Shown here: positions 12,988 to 20,312 of the stretch, piece after piece
How positions within the stretch are numbered: the first letter of the stretch is position 1
How the letters are laid out: the number at the start of each line of letters is the position of its first letter
IMG/VR virus record: IMGVR_UViG_3300034104_001894
Location: 1 to 21,264 of that record
Length of the DNA: 21,264 nucleotides
Source: a virus
Direction: 5' to 3' (one strand)
Translations under genes and position numbers: made by a program
Notes under the pieces: generated by a model
The model's database searches: none
What the model was told of the DNA's origin: nothing
What the model saw: only the letters and a program-made list of their open reading frames with translations

Positions 12988-13929
12988 ATGGAAAATAAAT
13001 CTTACTTAAATGCAGACTTAATTGGTTCTAATGAACAGTTTGAAAAATCTATAACTAATGACTTTATAGGTAATGACTTTGAAGAACAATTAGAATGGTC
13101 TATGCTAATGATACAGAGTAAATTTAAGCAAATAAGATTAAGTAATGATGCTAATATAACAGCAAATACCTTTGATAAAGCTTACTTAATGTCTGCATCA
13201 CTAAATGAAGACTTAAAATATCTTAAACCTTTTGGTGATTTACAAGCTACACCGGAAATGTTTCCAAATCTGAACATAAAGTTCATGATTGTATCAGATA
13301 CCATTTCTCTTCAAAAGCACAAAGAGTTAACAGCAGTAGAAAAAAGAAATTTGTCCATAAAAAGTAAGCATGCTTATGAGAAATCAATTGCTTTTTATAA
13401 TAAGGATACAGAGTCTTTCTATACAGCAAAAGAAGGTTATGAAGTAAATCCCTCTTTCTTTAATGGTATTAATAGTCCAAGTGATCTACCTAAACCAATA
13501 TCTTTAAAGCCAAATTACAAGACTAATAAAAGTATTATGGAATTAGGTGTTGATTCTGCAGCAGAAGTTATAAATGGGATTAGTATGTCTTATCAAGTAG
13601 CACTATCATTGTATTATGAATGGTCTATATACATCAAAGAATATGATAATATTGGTTTAGTAATACCTATAAATCCTGAAATATTATCAGAAATTTATAA
13701 AACTTCTTTGTTGCAGTTTGAAGATAAAAAGAGAATGATTCATTTTGTTAAAGAACATTACCGTAGAAAAAAGGCAGATGTAAATCAAGATTATTCTGTT
13801 TTTATACAAAAGTATTTAAGAGGAGAGAATAAATTTAATTATAAAGGATTTAAAGCTGAAATAATTCCTCCTAAATATGATCTAAATAGAGTAAAAACAA
13901 GAAAAACTTTTATTGACACATTAACTTAA
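12988..13929 (+). CDS. Hypothetical protein, 313 aa
   Basis: This is one of the largest unassigned products in the window. It is mixed alpha/beta with no signal peptide, no membrane segment and no nucleotide-binding motif that I can see. The C-terminal third is basic (HYRRKKADVNQDYSVFIQKYLRGENKFNYKGFKAEI). It is preceded by the recurring leader and followed 9 nt later by copy B of the structured RNA. Its size and isolation suggest an early protein, but I do not recognise the family. Confidence 0.65.
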   Translation: MENKSYLNADLIGSNEQFEKSITNDFIGNDFEEQLEWSMLMIQSKFKQIRLSNDANITANTFDKAYLMSASLNEDLKYLKPFGDLQATPEMFPNLNIKFMIVSDTISLQKHKELTAVEKRNLSIKSKHAYEKSIAFYNKDTESFYTAKEGYEVNPSFFNGINSPSDLPKPISLKPNYKTNKSIMELGVDSAAEVINGISMSYQVALSLYYEWSIYIKEYDNIGLVIPINPEILSEIYKTSLLQFEDKKRMIHFVKEHYRRKKADVNQDYSVFIQKYLRGENKFNYKGFKAEIIPPKYDLNRVKTRKTFIDTLT

Positions 13930-13938
13930 ATGAAAAAG

Positions 13939-14032
13939 ACATTAGTAAACTTCAGTTCCCACACAGCGGTGAGATGGGCTAAGTTATATACAATTCCTCG
14001 GAGCTGGGAGTAGAAAGCTGAAGAGCTAATGT
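13939..14032 (+). ncRNA. Duplicated structured RNA motif, copy B
   Basis: The outer helix is ACATTAG/CTAATGT (13939-13945 with 14026-14032), different in sequence from copy A yet fully paired. The internal loop (TAAA / AG) and inner helix CTTCAG/CTGAAG (13950-13955 with 14018-14023) are unchanged. The core differs from copy A only by A to G at two sites; the second changes a U-A pair to U-G in the TTCC/GGRA stem, so pairing is kept. It lies between the 12988 gene and the small zinc-ribbon gene. Confidence 0.8.
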
Positions 14033-14037
14033 TAAAT

Positions 14038-14057
14038 AACCTTTAAATCAGAATAAG
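14038..14057 (+). promoter_or_regulatory. Recurring leader AACCTTTAAATCAGAATA (copy 3)
   Basis: This is identical over 18 nt to the leader at 2134-2151 and ends just before ATG 14058. It lies 5 nt after copy B of the structured RNA. CAGAATAAGATG at the start codon recurs once more at 14188-14199 before the following gene. Confidence 0.5.
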
Positions 14058-14195
14058 ATGGAAGAAGAATGCTGTCCAAGCTGTGGTGAATGTGAAAACA
14101 TTCATACTAATTATGATTGGAGTAAAAAAGAAAGACCAGTAGAAGAGTATTTATGTAATGAGTGTGGGACATATTTTCCACCTAAACCAGAATAA
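14058..14195 (+). CDS. Small zinc-ribbon protein, 45 aa
   Basis: The frame encodes MEEECCPSCGECENIHTNY, a linker, and YLCNECGTYFPPKPE. The two knuckles CPSCGEC and CNECG give a clear four-cysteine zinc ribbon with some spare cysteines. Such mini-ribbons in phages often bind RNA polymerase or nucleic acids, but the role here is unknown. The gene is supported by the recurring leader in front of its ATG and a 1-nt gap to the next gene. Confidence 0.65.
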   Translation: MEEECCPSCGECENIHTNYDWSKKERPVEEYLCNECGTYFPPKPE

Positions 14196-14196
14196 G

Positions 14197-14430
14197 ATGA
14201 AAACATACAAAGGAAGTTTAGAAACTAAATTCTTATGGTTAATACCATTTGTATTGGGTGTAAGTAAAAGTAATATAGATAATAAAGCAAAAGTATTTGC
14301 ATTACACATTACTCCATTTTTGGAGATAGGGTTTAATTGGAAAAATATGGATAACCTTAAAAATACAGGTCATGATCCTTTAATGATGAATACAGATGAT
14401 CCATTAAACTCTATTATTGATCATTTTTAG
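14197..14430 (+). CDS. Hypothetical protein, 77 aa
   Basis: ATG 14197 is chosen because it follows the previous stop by 1 nt and carries the recurring CAGAATAAGATG start context. A start at 14158 would lie inside the zinc-ribbon gene. The N-terminal half is moderately hydrophobic (FLWLIPFVLGV) but too short and interrupted for a sure membrane span. The C-terminal half is polar and Asn/Asp-rich. No family was recognised. Confidence 0.6.
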   Translation: MKTYKGSLETKFLWLIPFVLGVSKSNIDNKAKVFALHITPFLEIGFNWKNMDNLKNTGHDPLMMNTDDPLNSIIDHF

Positions 14431-14432
14431 TT

Positions 14433-14711
14433 ATGACACTTAGAGATACAGAACTAATAGGTAATAAGCTTGTAAAGTATGGATTCTACAGATCTAATGC
14501 AGATCATCAGTATTATAGAGGAAGTGTGTTTGGTGGATGGGTAACAATACAGTTTAAAATACAAGGTATTGTATGGAATGCTTTAATAACTCATGACATA
14601 GATACACATACTACAGTTCATTTTACAGATCATCAAGCTGTATTTACTCCAGAGTGGTTAGTAGAAGAACATAAGAAATTACAAGCAATGTTTAAATTTA
14701 TAAGAGGATGA
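14433..14711 (+). CDS. Hypothetical small alpha/beta protein, 92 aa
   Basis: The N-terminal helix (TLRDTELIGNKLVKYGF) leads into beta strands (YYRGSVFGGWVTIQFKIQGIVWNALITHDI, HTTVHF), then a C-terminal helix (EWLVEEHKKLQAMFKFI). This looks like a compact single-domain fold with no catalytic motif. It overlaps the next gene by 4 nt (ATGA). Function unknown. Confidence 0.65.
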   Translation: MTLRDTELIGNKLVKYGFYRSNADHQYYRGSVFGGWVTIQFKIQGIVWNALITHDIDTHTTVHFTDHQAVFTPEWLVEEHKKLQAMFKFIRG

Positions 14712-15115
14712 TAAAAGTATTTAGTGATCCCAAAATTATGGGTATGATTAGGAAAATTGCTAATGAACATTGGGGAGTTTCAAAATCCAATGACAGCAAT
14801 ATTGGATATTTATGGTATATGTATGCATCAGGTACCAAAGCAGGAACATTCAGACCCTTTATCTTTTTATCAGAGTTGAACCTACTAGTTAAAACAGGTT
14901 ATACTACTGAAGATGAAAAACAGAACATGCTTGGTATGTTACTTAGTGAGGATGAAGATAATGCTAATATAATGGCATATTCTTTAATGACTTTGAGAGA
15001 AAATAGGATAAAGGATATGGGATTATGGACTCCTGATAATGATAAGTACAAAGAAATTGATTATATTAGAGATATTATTAACACTGAAATATTTATGAAC
15101 CAATGGCAGAAATAA
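14708..15115 (+). CDS. Hypothetical helical protein, 135 aa
   Basis: Translation appears coupled to the previous gene by an ATGA overlap. The protein is mainly helical (PKIMGMIRKIANEHWGVS, PFIFLSELNLLVKTGY, DEKQNMLGMLLSED, IMAYSLMTLRENRIKDMGL) with no signal peptide or membrane span. The next gene overlaps its end by 13 nt. I do not recognise the family. Confidence 0.65.
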   Translation: MIKVFSDPKIMGMIRKIANEHWGVSKSNDSNIGYLWYMYASGTKAGTFRPFIFLSELNLLVKTGYTTEDEKQNMLGMLLSEDEDNANIMAYSLMTLRENRIKDMGLWTPDNDKYKEIDYIRDIINTEIFMNQWQK

Positions 15116-15324
15116 TTTTAAAATTTAAAGAAGATGAATTTGAAGATGCTAGAACAGCATTGGATGGTTGGAAATGGAAAATGGCTATGCAGGATCTTGA
15201 TCAATGGCTTAGAGGTGAGATAAAGTATAATGAAAAATTATCTGCAGAAACAGATAGAGCTTATCAAGCTGTTAGAGATAAGATCCGGGAGATTTTAAAT
15301 GATGATAACTTAAATATAGAATAA
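15103..15324 (+). CDS. Small helical phage protein, 73 aa
   Basis: The sequence, with LKFKEDEFEDARTALDGWKWKMAMQDLDQWLRGEIKYNEKL and a final helix (YQAVRDKIREILNDDNL), has the look of a widespread small phage protein in which the DLDQWLR segment is typical. I recall this pattern in many unrelated phages, always without an assigned function. It overlaps the preceding gene by 13 nt and its stop shares a base with the start of the next membrane peptide. Confidence 0.65.
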   Translation: MAEIILKFKEDEFEDARTALDGWKWKMAMQDLDQWLRGEIKYNEKLSAETDRAYQAVRDKIREILNDDNLNIE

Positions 15325-15419
15325 TGGAATTTGTAATTGGAGCAGTTATAGTAATTGTAATTGCAGGTTTAATAATTTATAAGTTAAGAGATGAAGACTA
15401 TCATGGATGGGATGATTAA
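15324..15419 (+). CDS. Single-span membrane peptide, 31 aa
   Basis: The ATG shares its A with the preceding TAA. The peptide is one hydrophobic segment (FVIGAVIVIVIAGLIIY, residues 3-19) followed by a charged tail (KLRDEDYHGWDD). Size and topology fit a small phage membrane peptide with an N-out or N-in orientation that cannot be settled. The tight stop-start junction supports it despite its length. Confidence 0.55.
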   Translation: MEFVIGAVIVIVIAGLIIYKLRDEDYHGWDD

Positions 15420-15469
15420 TTGTATGTTTACAGTTATCATCAGTATTATTTATAGAAATTTAGAATAGT

Positions 15470-15721
15470 ATGACAGAACAAGAGTTAATAGATCTTGACT
15501 TTGAAAGAGTTAGTATTACTGATGATGAGAGTCAAAATGGATATGATTACTATTATTACCAAAAAGAAATGTGTAGTGGTGTAGTATTGCACAGTTCAGA
15601 TAGTGTGGATACTAAAAATAATAACTGGACACTCAAATGTTTTGAGATTCCTGCTATTAACATTAGTACTAAAGATCATTATGAACAGTTTTTAGAGGTA
15701 ATGAACAATATAATTTGTTAA
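15470..15721 (+). CDS. Hypothetical protein, 83 aa
   Basis: The sequence (MTEQELIDLDFERVSITDDE, then YDYYYYQKEMCSGVVLHSSDS, and a helix DHYEQFLEVMNNI) resembles a small alpha/beta domain common in Bacteroidetes and their phages, where a Glu-rich N-terminal helix precedes strands. No catalytic residues are evident. It ends 2 nt before ATG 15724 of the next gene. Confidence 0.6.
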   Translation: MTEQELIDLDFERVSITDDESQNGYDYYYYQKEMCSGVVLHSSDSVDTKNNNWTLKCFEIPAINISTKDHYEQFLEVMNNIIC

Positions 15722-15723
15722 TT

Positions 15724-16077
15724 ATGTTTACAGGAAAGTTTATTAAGAAAGATGGTAAATTAACCTATGCTGATCCTAAGGATAAATTGGCTTATGATAT
15801 TTTTATTAGTAAGTTAGAAGAGGGTCAGATAATAGATATGTATTTGGATCTAGCCTCAGTAGATCACAGTAAAGCACAACTTGCAAAAGTACATGCTTGT
15901 ATTAGGGAGTTAGCAAAAGAATCCGGTTATAGTTTTGATGATATGAAATTACTCATAAAACAGAATGCTGGTTTAGAAGGCAAATCTTTTGCAGAATGTA
16001 GTAAAGAACAAATAGCTCTGGCTATTGAATCTTGTATACAAATAGGTAGAGAAAATTTTAATCTTAGTCTTGGGTAG
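15724..16077 (+). CDS. NinB-like recombination protein candidate, 117 aa
   Basis: After a short N-terminal strand, the helical core SKAQLAKVHACIRELAKESGYSFDDMKLLIKQNAGL and the later SFAECSKEQIALAIESCIQIG follow the layout of NinB (lambda Orf), in which a S.(D/E)QN..YW-like helix is followed by a GY.....M...K segment and a late helix. NinB proteins aid recombination by loading on ssDNA. The match is by pattern only. I start at ATG 15724; an in-frame TTG at 15715 is less likely. Its end overlaps the end of a minus-strand gene by 14 nt. Confidence 0.5.
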   Translation: MFTGKFIKKDGKLTYADPKDKLAYDIFISKLEEGQIIDMYLDLASVDHSKAQLAKVHACIRELAKESGYSFDDMKLLIKQNAGLEGKSFAECSKEQIALAIESCIQIGRENFNLSLG

Positions 16078-16378
16078 GTTCAACATAACCTTCATCACCA
16101 GGTTCCAGAACTTCTTTTTCTACAAACATGTTGTTAGCAATAGCTTGTCTTTCAATTTCAGCAAGTAAAAGTGTGGTAGTATAAAAGTGTTGTTGAAGTT
16201 CAGTTTCTAGTTCATTATATTTTTTGGACATAACAGCTTTGATATCCTCTTCAATAGTTTCTTTTGGTAGGTTTTTAAATATATAGTATGACAAACCCTT
16301 TACCATTAAATAGAAAGCCTTATTGACCTTGATATCAACAACTACATCATCTTTCAACTCTTTTACTTTAATTGCCAT
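16064..16378 (-). CDS. Lone minus-strand hypothetical protein, 104 aa
   Basis: This is the only convincing minus-strand gene in the window. It fills the gap between two plus-strand genes that otherwise lacks coding, begins with a clean ATG after an AT-rich leader, and encodes a natural-looking protein (MAIKVKELKDDVVVDIKVNKAFYLMVKGLSYYIFKN, a helix YNELETELQQHFYTTTLLLAEIERQAI, and an acidic tail). Its start faces the uracil-DNA glycosylase gene 32 bp away, so a divergent promoter lies between. It converges on the NinB-like gene. Function unknown. Confidence 0.7.
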   Translation of the reverse strand: MAIKVKELKDDVVVDIKVNKAFYLMVKGLSYYIFKNLPKETIEEDIKAVMSKKYNELETELQQHFYTTTLLLAEIERQAIANNMFVEKEVLEPGDEGYVEPTQD

Positions 16379-16410
16379 TGTATTTAATTTTAAACAAAAA
16401 TAGAAAAAAA
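16379..16410. promoter_or_regulatory. Divergent AT-rich promoter region
   Basis: These 32 bp separate the minus-strand gene from the uracil-DNA glycosylase gene and are almost pure A/T. They must hold leaders for both strands, although plus-strand transcription may also come from upstream. No consensus boxes can be placed with confidence. Confidence 0.35.
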
Positions 16411-17109
16411 ATGGATTTAGAAGAAATTAAACAAAAAATGTTTACTAAACTTGAGCCTAGTGGTTGGGGTAGAGTTTTTAAATCTTTTATATTTAGTGGT
16501 GACTTTGATAATATACTTATCAAGTTATATAAACTAACTCAAGGGGATAAAAGATTTACTCCACCACTTAAACATGTATTTAGAGCATTTGAAGAATGTC
16601 CGTATGATAAATTACAAGTGGTAATAGTGGGTCAGGATCCTTACCCACAATTGGGTGTGGCAGATGGGATTTCATTTAGTTGTGGAAATACAGGTAAACT
16701 ACAACCTAGTCTTAAATTTATTTTTGAGGAAATAGAAAGGACTGTATATCAAGAATATCCTACTCAACAAGATCCAGATTTATCTAGATGGTCTAAACAA
16801 GGTGTATTGATGTTAAATACAGCTCTTACAGTAGAAGTAAATAATATTGGTAGTCATTATGATATCTGGAAGTCCTTTACTACATATTTACTAGACTGGT
16901 TAAATAGTTACAATCCGGGATTAGTTTATTTGTATATGGGTAAGAAAGCTGAAGAGTGGTCTGAACTTACTAATGATAACAGTCATAAGTTTGTAGTTAA
17001 ACATCCAGCAAGTGCTGCATACAGCGGAGGTAAATGGGACTGTAATGATGCATTTAATAAAATCAATGAAGTTCTTAAGAGTACAAATGGTAATAAGATA
17101 ACTTGGTAG
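16411..17109 (+). CDS. ung: Family-1 uracil-DNA glycosylase, 232 aa
   Basis: The water-activating loop GQDPYP lies at residues 74-79 with catalytic Asp 76. Phe 89 for base stacking is followed by N136 in LMLNTALT, and HPASAAYSG holds catalytic His 198 and the minor-groove loop. All hallmarks of active Ung are present. The enzyme removes uracil from DNA. I start at ATG 16411 because upstream in-frame codons cross the intergenic region. In crAss-like phages this gene belongs to the replication set, as here where it precedes the helicase genes. Confidence 0.93.
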   Translation: MDLEEIKQKMFTKLEPSGWGRVFKSFIFSGDFDNILIKLYKLTQGDKRFTPPLKHVFRAFEECPYDKLQVVIVGQDPYPQLGVADGISFSCGNTGKLQPSLKFIFEEIERTVYQEYPTQQDPDLSRWSKQGVLMLNTALTVEVNNIGSHYDIWKSFTTYLLDWLNSYNPGLVYLYMGKKAEEWSELTNDNSHKFVVKHPASAAYSGGKWDCNDAFNKINEVLKSTNGNKITW

Positions 17110-17110
17110 T

Positions 17111-17698
17111 ATGACAGATATATTTACAAGGTTAATTCAGGAAGGATTAACACCAAATACATACTATGTTTTACATTGTATAAGAGAGAAAATTGTTCCC
17201 CATAAATCTGTCAACAAAGAATTAGAATGCAAGAGACTGCAAACGGATCATTGGCTGACAGAAAACTTGGAATTAACAAGTAAAAGTCTTATCTTTATGG
17301 AAGAAATTAATGGTTACTTTAAGAGAACCAAGAAGAAAACTTCACAAGATTTAATGGGGCAAGACTTTGTAAGAAATATAGAGAAATATGTAGAAATATT
17401 TCCTAATAAGAAACTCTCATCTGGTAAATATGCCAGAGTTAATGCTAAGAATCTTGAAGCACCATTTAGATGGTTCTTTGAGAACTATGACTATGATTGG
17501 GAGGAGATAATGAAAGCCACAGAAAAGTATGTAGATGAATTTAGTATAAGAAGATATGAATTTATGAGAACTGCTCAATATTTTATTAGAAAGCAAAACA
17601 TAGATAAGTCTTTTGAATCTGATTTAGCTACATATTGTGAGATAATTAGAAGTGGTGATGATGAAGAACAAGTATATTTTAGTGAGAAAGTAGTATGA
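17111..17698 (+). CDS. Putative helicase loader or replication initiation protein, 195 aa
   Basis: The N-terminal part (LIQEGLTPNTYYVLHCIREKIVPHKSVNKELECKRLQTDHWL) resembles a winged-helix domain. The C-terminal part (FRWFFENYDYDWEEIMKATEKYVDEF, then YEFMRTAQYFIRKQ) has a helical pattern similar to DnaD/DnaB-type loaders. With only a small membrane-protein gene between it and a DnaB-like helicase, a role in helicase loading is plausible but not shown. It sits 1 nt after ung and overlaps the next gene by 4 nt. Confidence 0.55.
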   Translation: MTDIFTRLIQEGLTPNTYYVLHCIREKIVPHKSVNKELECKRLQTDHWLTENLELTSKSLIFMEEINGYFKRTKKKTSQDLMGQDFVRNIEKYVEIFPNKKLSSGKYARVNAKNLEAPFRWFFENYDYDWEEIMKATEKYVDEFSIRRYEFMRTAQYFIRKQNIDKSFESDLATYCEIIRSGDDEEQVYFSEKVV

Positions 17699-17871
17699 TT
17701 AATCTAAAACTGACTATGATTGCTGTGGTGGGGTCTTTATTTTGCTTTACTGTTATAGATCAATTTATAGTTACTATAAATATCTGGCAGTATTTGGTAA
17801 TTGAAGTAATCATGGCAGTTGTACATAGTTTTTATAACTATGTTAAAAACAAGCATTTAACTAATACATAA
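17695..17871 (+). CDS. Small two-span membrane protein, 58 aa
   Basis: The ATG overlaps the previous TGA (ATGA), and the frame ends 4 nt before the helicase gene. Two hydrophobic segments at about residues 4-27 and 33-48 (MIAVVGSLFCFTVIDQFIV and LVIEVIMAVVHSF) precede a basic tail (YVKNKHLTNT). A membrane protein inside a replication operon may help anchor replication or act as a small holin-like protein; neither is shown. Confidence 0.6.
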   Translation: MINLKLTMIAVVGSLFCFTVIDQFIVTINIWQYLVIEVIMAVVHSFYNYVKNKHLTNT

Positions 17872-17875
17872 ACAT

Positions 17876-18901
17876 ATGGCAGAATTATTTAATGGTGCTA
17901 GAGCACTACAACCGGTAAGTGAAAGAGATGCTTTATACAAAGCATTAGCAAAGATGGCGGCAAGAAGCCGTGGAGATATTAAATCTTTAAGGAGTGCCTG
18001 GCCCAAATTTAATGATGCCTTTTGTGATGGATTAGAATGGAGAACTATCACTGTAGTAGGTGCTAGACCTGGTACCGGAAAAACTTTATTTATGGAACAA
18101 TTGATTAGTGATATCATAATAATGAATCATGATCAAAGATTCCGAGTGTTAAAGTTTCAGATGGAAATGGTTGATGAAACCAGTGGTATAAGAAAATTTA
18201 GTTTGAATACAGGTGCTGATTACAATACTCTTATGAGTAAAGGTAAGAAGATAGATAAGACTCTTTTTGACAAGTGTAAGCAGTATTATCAGAATACAGC
18301 TCACAAAGATATAATAGATGTAGTCTATGATGCCTGTACAGTAGATGAGATGTGTGCTACTATACATTACCAGATGGAGAAGTATTCTAAAATGATTGTG
18401 GATGAAGAAGGTAATGAAAAGAAAGAGTACACTAACATGCTTGTTGCAATAGATCACTCAGCTTTATTTAAAAATGGTAAGGGACAAAAAGATAAATTTG
18501 AAATGTTAGGAGCCTTAGGTGAAGCACTCACTATGTTAAAGAAAAGGTATCCAGTAGCTTTTGTAGTCCTCAGTCAGTTAAATAGAAATATAGATGATCC
18601 CAAGAGAGCCCTTGATGGTGATTATGGTAACTATGTATTGGATTCAGATATTTATGGATCAGATGCATTATTGCAACATGCAGACGTTGTGCTGGGTATA
18701 AACAAACCCTCTCTGAGAAAAATAAGACAGTATGGTCCAGACAGATATATCATAAATGATGAAGATATTCTAGTCTTTCACTTTTTGAAATCAAGAAATG
18801 GTACCACAAGGATAAGTTTCTTTAAACTTGACAGAGGAGAAATGAGAATAGTAGAGATACCTACTCCAGCATGTGCAACTAAAAAAGTATCAACACAGTA
18901 A
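17876..18901 (+). CDS. DnaB-like replicative helicase (RecA-type), 341 aa
   Basis: After an N-terminal helical region, the RecA-fold ATPase holds Walker A GARPGTGKT (62-70), a catalytic stretch QMEMVDETSGIRKF, a Walker B strand NMLVAIDHSAL, and the sensor VVLSQLNRN, which matches the SQLNR motif of DnaB family helicases. A later VLGINKPS and FLKSRNGTT carry DnaB-like H4 features. The N-terminal primase-interacting domain of bacterial DnaB is missing or replaced. It unwinds DNA at the phage fork, and the primase gene lies downstream. Confidence 0.88.
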   Translation: MAELFNGARALQPVSERDALYKALAKMAARSRGDIKSLRSAWPKFNDAFCDGLEWRTITVVGARPGTGKTLFMEQLISDIIIMNHDQRFRVLKFQMEMVDETSGIRKFSLNTGADYNTLMSKGKKIDKTLFDKCKQYYQNTAHKDIIDVVYDACTVDEMCATIHYQMEKYSKMIVDEEGNEKKEYTNMLVAIDHSALFKNGKGQKDKFEMLGALGEALTMLKKRYPVAFVVLSQLNRNIDDPKRALDGDYGNYVLDSDIYGSDALLQHADVVLGINKPSLRKIRQYGPDRYIINDEDILVFHFLKSRNGTTRISFFKLDRGEMRIVEIPTPACATKKVSTQ

Positions 18902-18910
18902 ATTTTAAGT

Positions 18911-19570
18911 ATGAATATAAGAAAAGAAAGAGAAAAAGAGTTCTTTGTAGAACACATTGAGACTTTTAAAAAGCTGGGTCTTGCAGATCCGTTTTTTGTA
19001 ATTAAAACAGCATTCTTCCAGAAAGGTAAATTTGGTAGACAAGTACAGTTATTTGAATCTGAGATTAGCAAAGGTGAGGATATCTATATTGAGTTCTATG
19101 ACAATGTTACTGATGATAAAGGTAATGTAACTGATGTAGTTCCTTTTACAGAAGACAGACAGTTATTTAAGTACAAAGCTAATCCATTCTATGCAGAAGA
19201 GTATGAAACAAAAGAAGGTACAAACTTTAAAGGTGAGCCTTATATTCTTTATACTGTTCCCATGTCAGAGTTAGTAGCAGTACTTAAAGATGGTACTGAG
19301 ATTACACATGCTCTTTATGAGAAGAGAAAAGAAGAAGCTAAGAAAGAAGACTCTTTACCTAAGTTACAAAAGAGTCTGGCATTGTTTCCAGATTTTGAAG
19401 AGGAGTTTGCTCCAGTAAAAAATGAAGAGATTCTTCTTAATGGAGAAATTGCAGATGCACCTTTGTCAGAAATTACTATTAGAGATCTTGCAGCAATCAT
19501 GTTGATCAAGCCTGTAAGTTCTAGACCTTGGTTAAATGAGCTGATTAAACAAACAAAAAGTGAAATATGA
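18911..19570 (+). CDS. Hypothetical replication-module protein, 219 aa
   Basis: The first 115 residues form a mixed domain (FVEHIETFKKLGLADPFFVIKTAFFQKGKFGRQVQLFESEI, IYIEFYDNVTDDKGNVTDVVPF). A charged helix (YEKRKEEAKKEDSLPKLQKSLALF) then leads to a C-terminal helical segment (EITIRDLAAIMLIKPVSSRPWLNELI) that could dock a partner. It lies between the helicase and the RecA-like NTPase and overlaps the latter by 4 nt, so it likely works with them. No family was recognised. Confidence 0.65.
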   Translation: MNIRKEREKEFFVEHIETFKKLGLADPFFVIKTAFFQKGKFGRQVQLFESEISKGEDIYIEFYDNVTDDKGNVTDVVPFTEDRQLFKYKANPFYAEEYETKEGTNFKGEPYILYTVPMSELVAVLKDGTEITHALYEKRKEEAKKEDSLPKLQKSLALFPDFEEEFAPVKNEEILLNGEIADAPLSEITIRDLAAIMLIKPVSSRPWLNELIKQTKSEI

Positions 19571-20289
19571 GTATAGTACTTCCAACTAAAAAAGTAAAGG
19601 CTGAAAGACAGAATCCAAAGAGAATGATTATTTATTCTAAGCCTAAGACTGGTAAGACAACAGCCTATGCTGGTCTTGATGACAACTTAATTCTAGATTT
19701 GGAAAGTGGTTCTGATTATGTTGAAGCTCTAAAGATTAAAGTGAATACTTTGCAAGAGTTGCTAGATGCTGGTAAAGCTATCAAAGCAGCCGGTAATCCT
19801 TATAAGTATGTTACTGTAGATACTGTAACTGCATTAGAGGATATGATACAACCTCTTGCAATAAAACTTTACCGTCAGACACCAATGGGTAAAAACTATG
19901 ATGGGGACAATGTAACTACACTGCCAAATGGTGCTGGTTATTTATATATCCGTCAAGCATTCTTCCAAGTTTTAGATTTTATTGATACCTTAGCTCCCCA
20001 CATTATTTTATCTGGTCACATTAAAGACAAGGTAGTTGATGATAAAGGTGAGATGGTTATGTCTGCTAACATAGACTTAACTGGTAAAATAAAGTCTTTG
20101 ATTTGTGCTAATGCTGATGCTATTGGGTACATGTACAGAAAAGGAAACAAAACTATTCTGAGCTTTAAGACTAATGAAGAAGTTACTTGTGGTGCAAGAC
20201 CAGAACATCTCCGTAATGAAGAGATAGTAGTAACTGAGATGAATGAAAAAGGTGAATTGCAATTTCACTGGGATAAAATTTATGTATAA
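19567..20289 (+). CDS. RecA-like AAA_24 NTPase (Sak4-type), 240 aa
   Basis: The Walker A SKPKTGKTT is at residues 24-32, followed by a DLESG strand at 44-48, a Walker B-like segment YVTVDTVTALEDM near 80, and later LSGHIKDK. This is the AAA_24 layout (phage nucleotide-binding protein), a RecA relative that includes Sak4 annealing proteins. In phages it often pairs with an SSB, and a candidate SSB lies directly downstream. It likely promotes recombination-linked replication. The start overlaps the previous stop. Confidence 0.85.
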   Translation: MSIVLPTKKVKAERQNPKRMIIYSKPKTGKTTAYAGLDDNLILDLESGSDYVEALKIKVNTLQELLDAGKAIKAAGNPYKYVTVDTVTALEDMIQPLAIKLYRQTPMGKNYDGDNVTTLPNGAGYLYIRQAFFQVLDFIDTLAPHIILSGHIKDKVVDDKGEMVMSANIDLTGKIKSLICANADAIGYMYRKGNKTILSFKTNEEVTCGARPEHLRNEEIVVTEMNEKGELQFHWDKIYV

Positions 20290-20312
20290 TAACAAATAAA
20301 AAATAAAAAACA

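Noticed and set aside
18149-18457. Minus-strand frame opposite the DnaB-like helicase.
   Set aside because: The plus strand carries clear Walker and DnaB motifs; the opposite frame is a low-complexity shadow.
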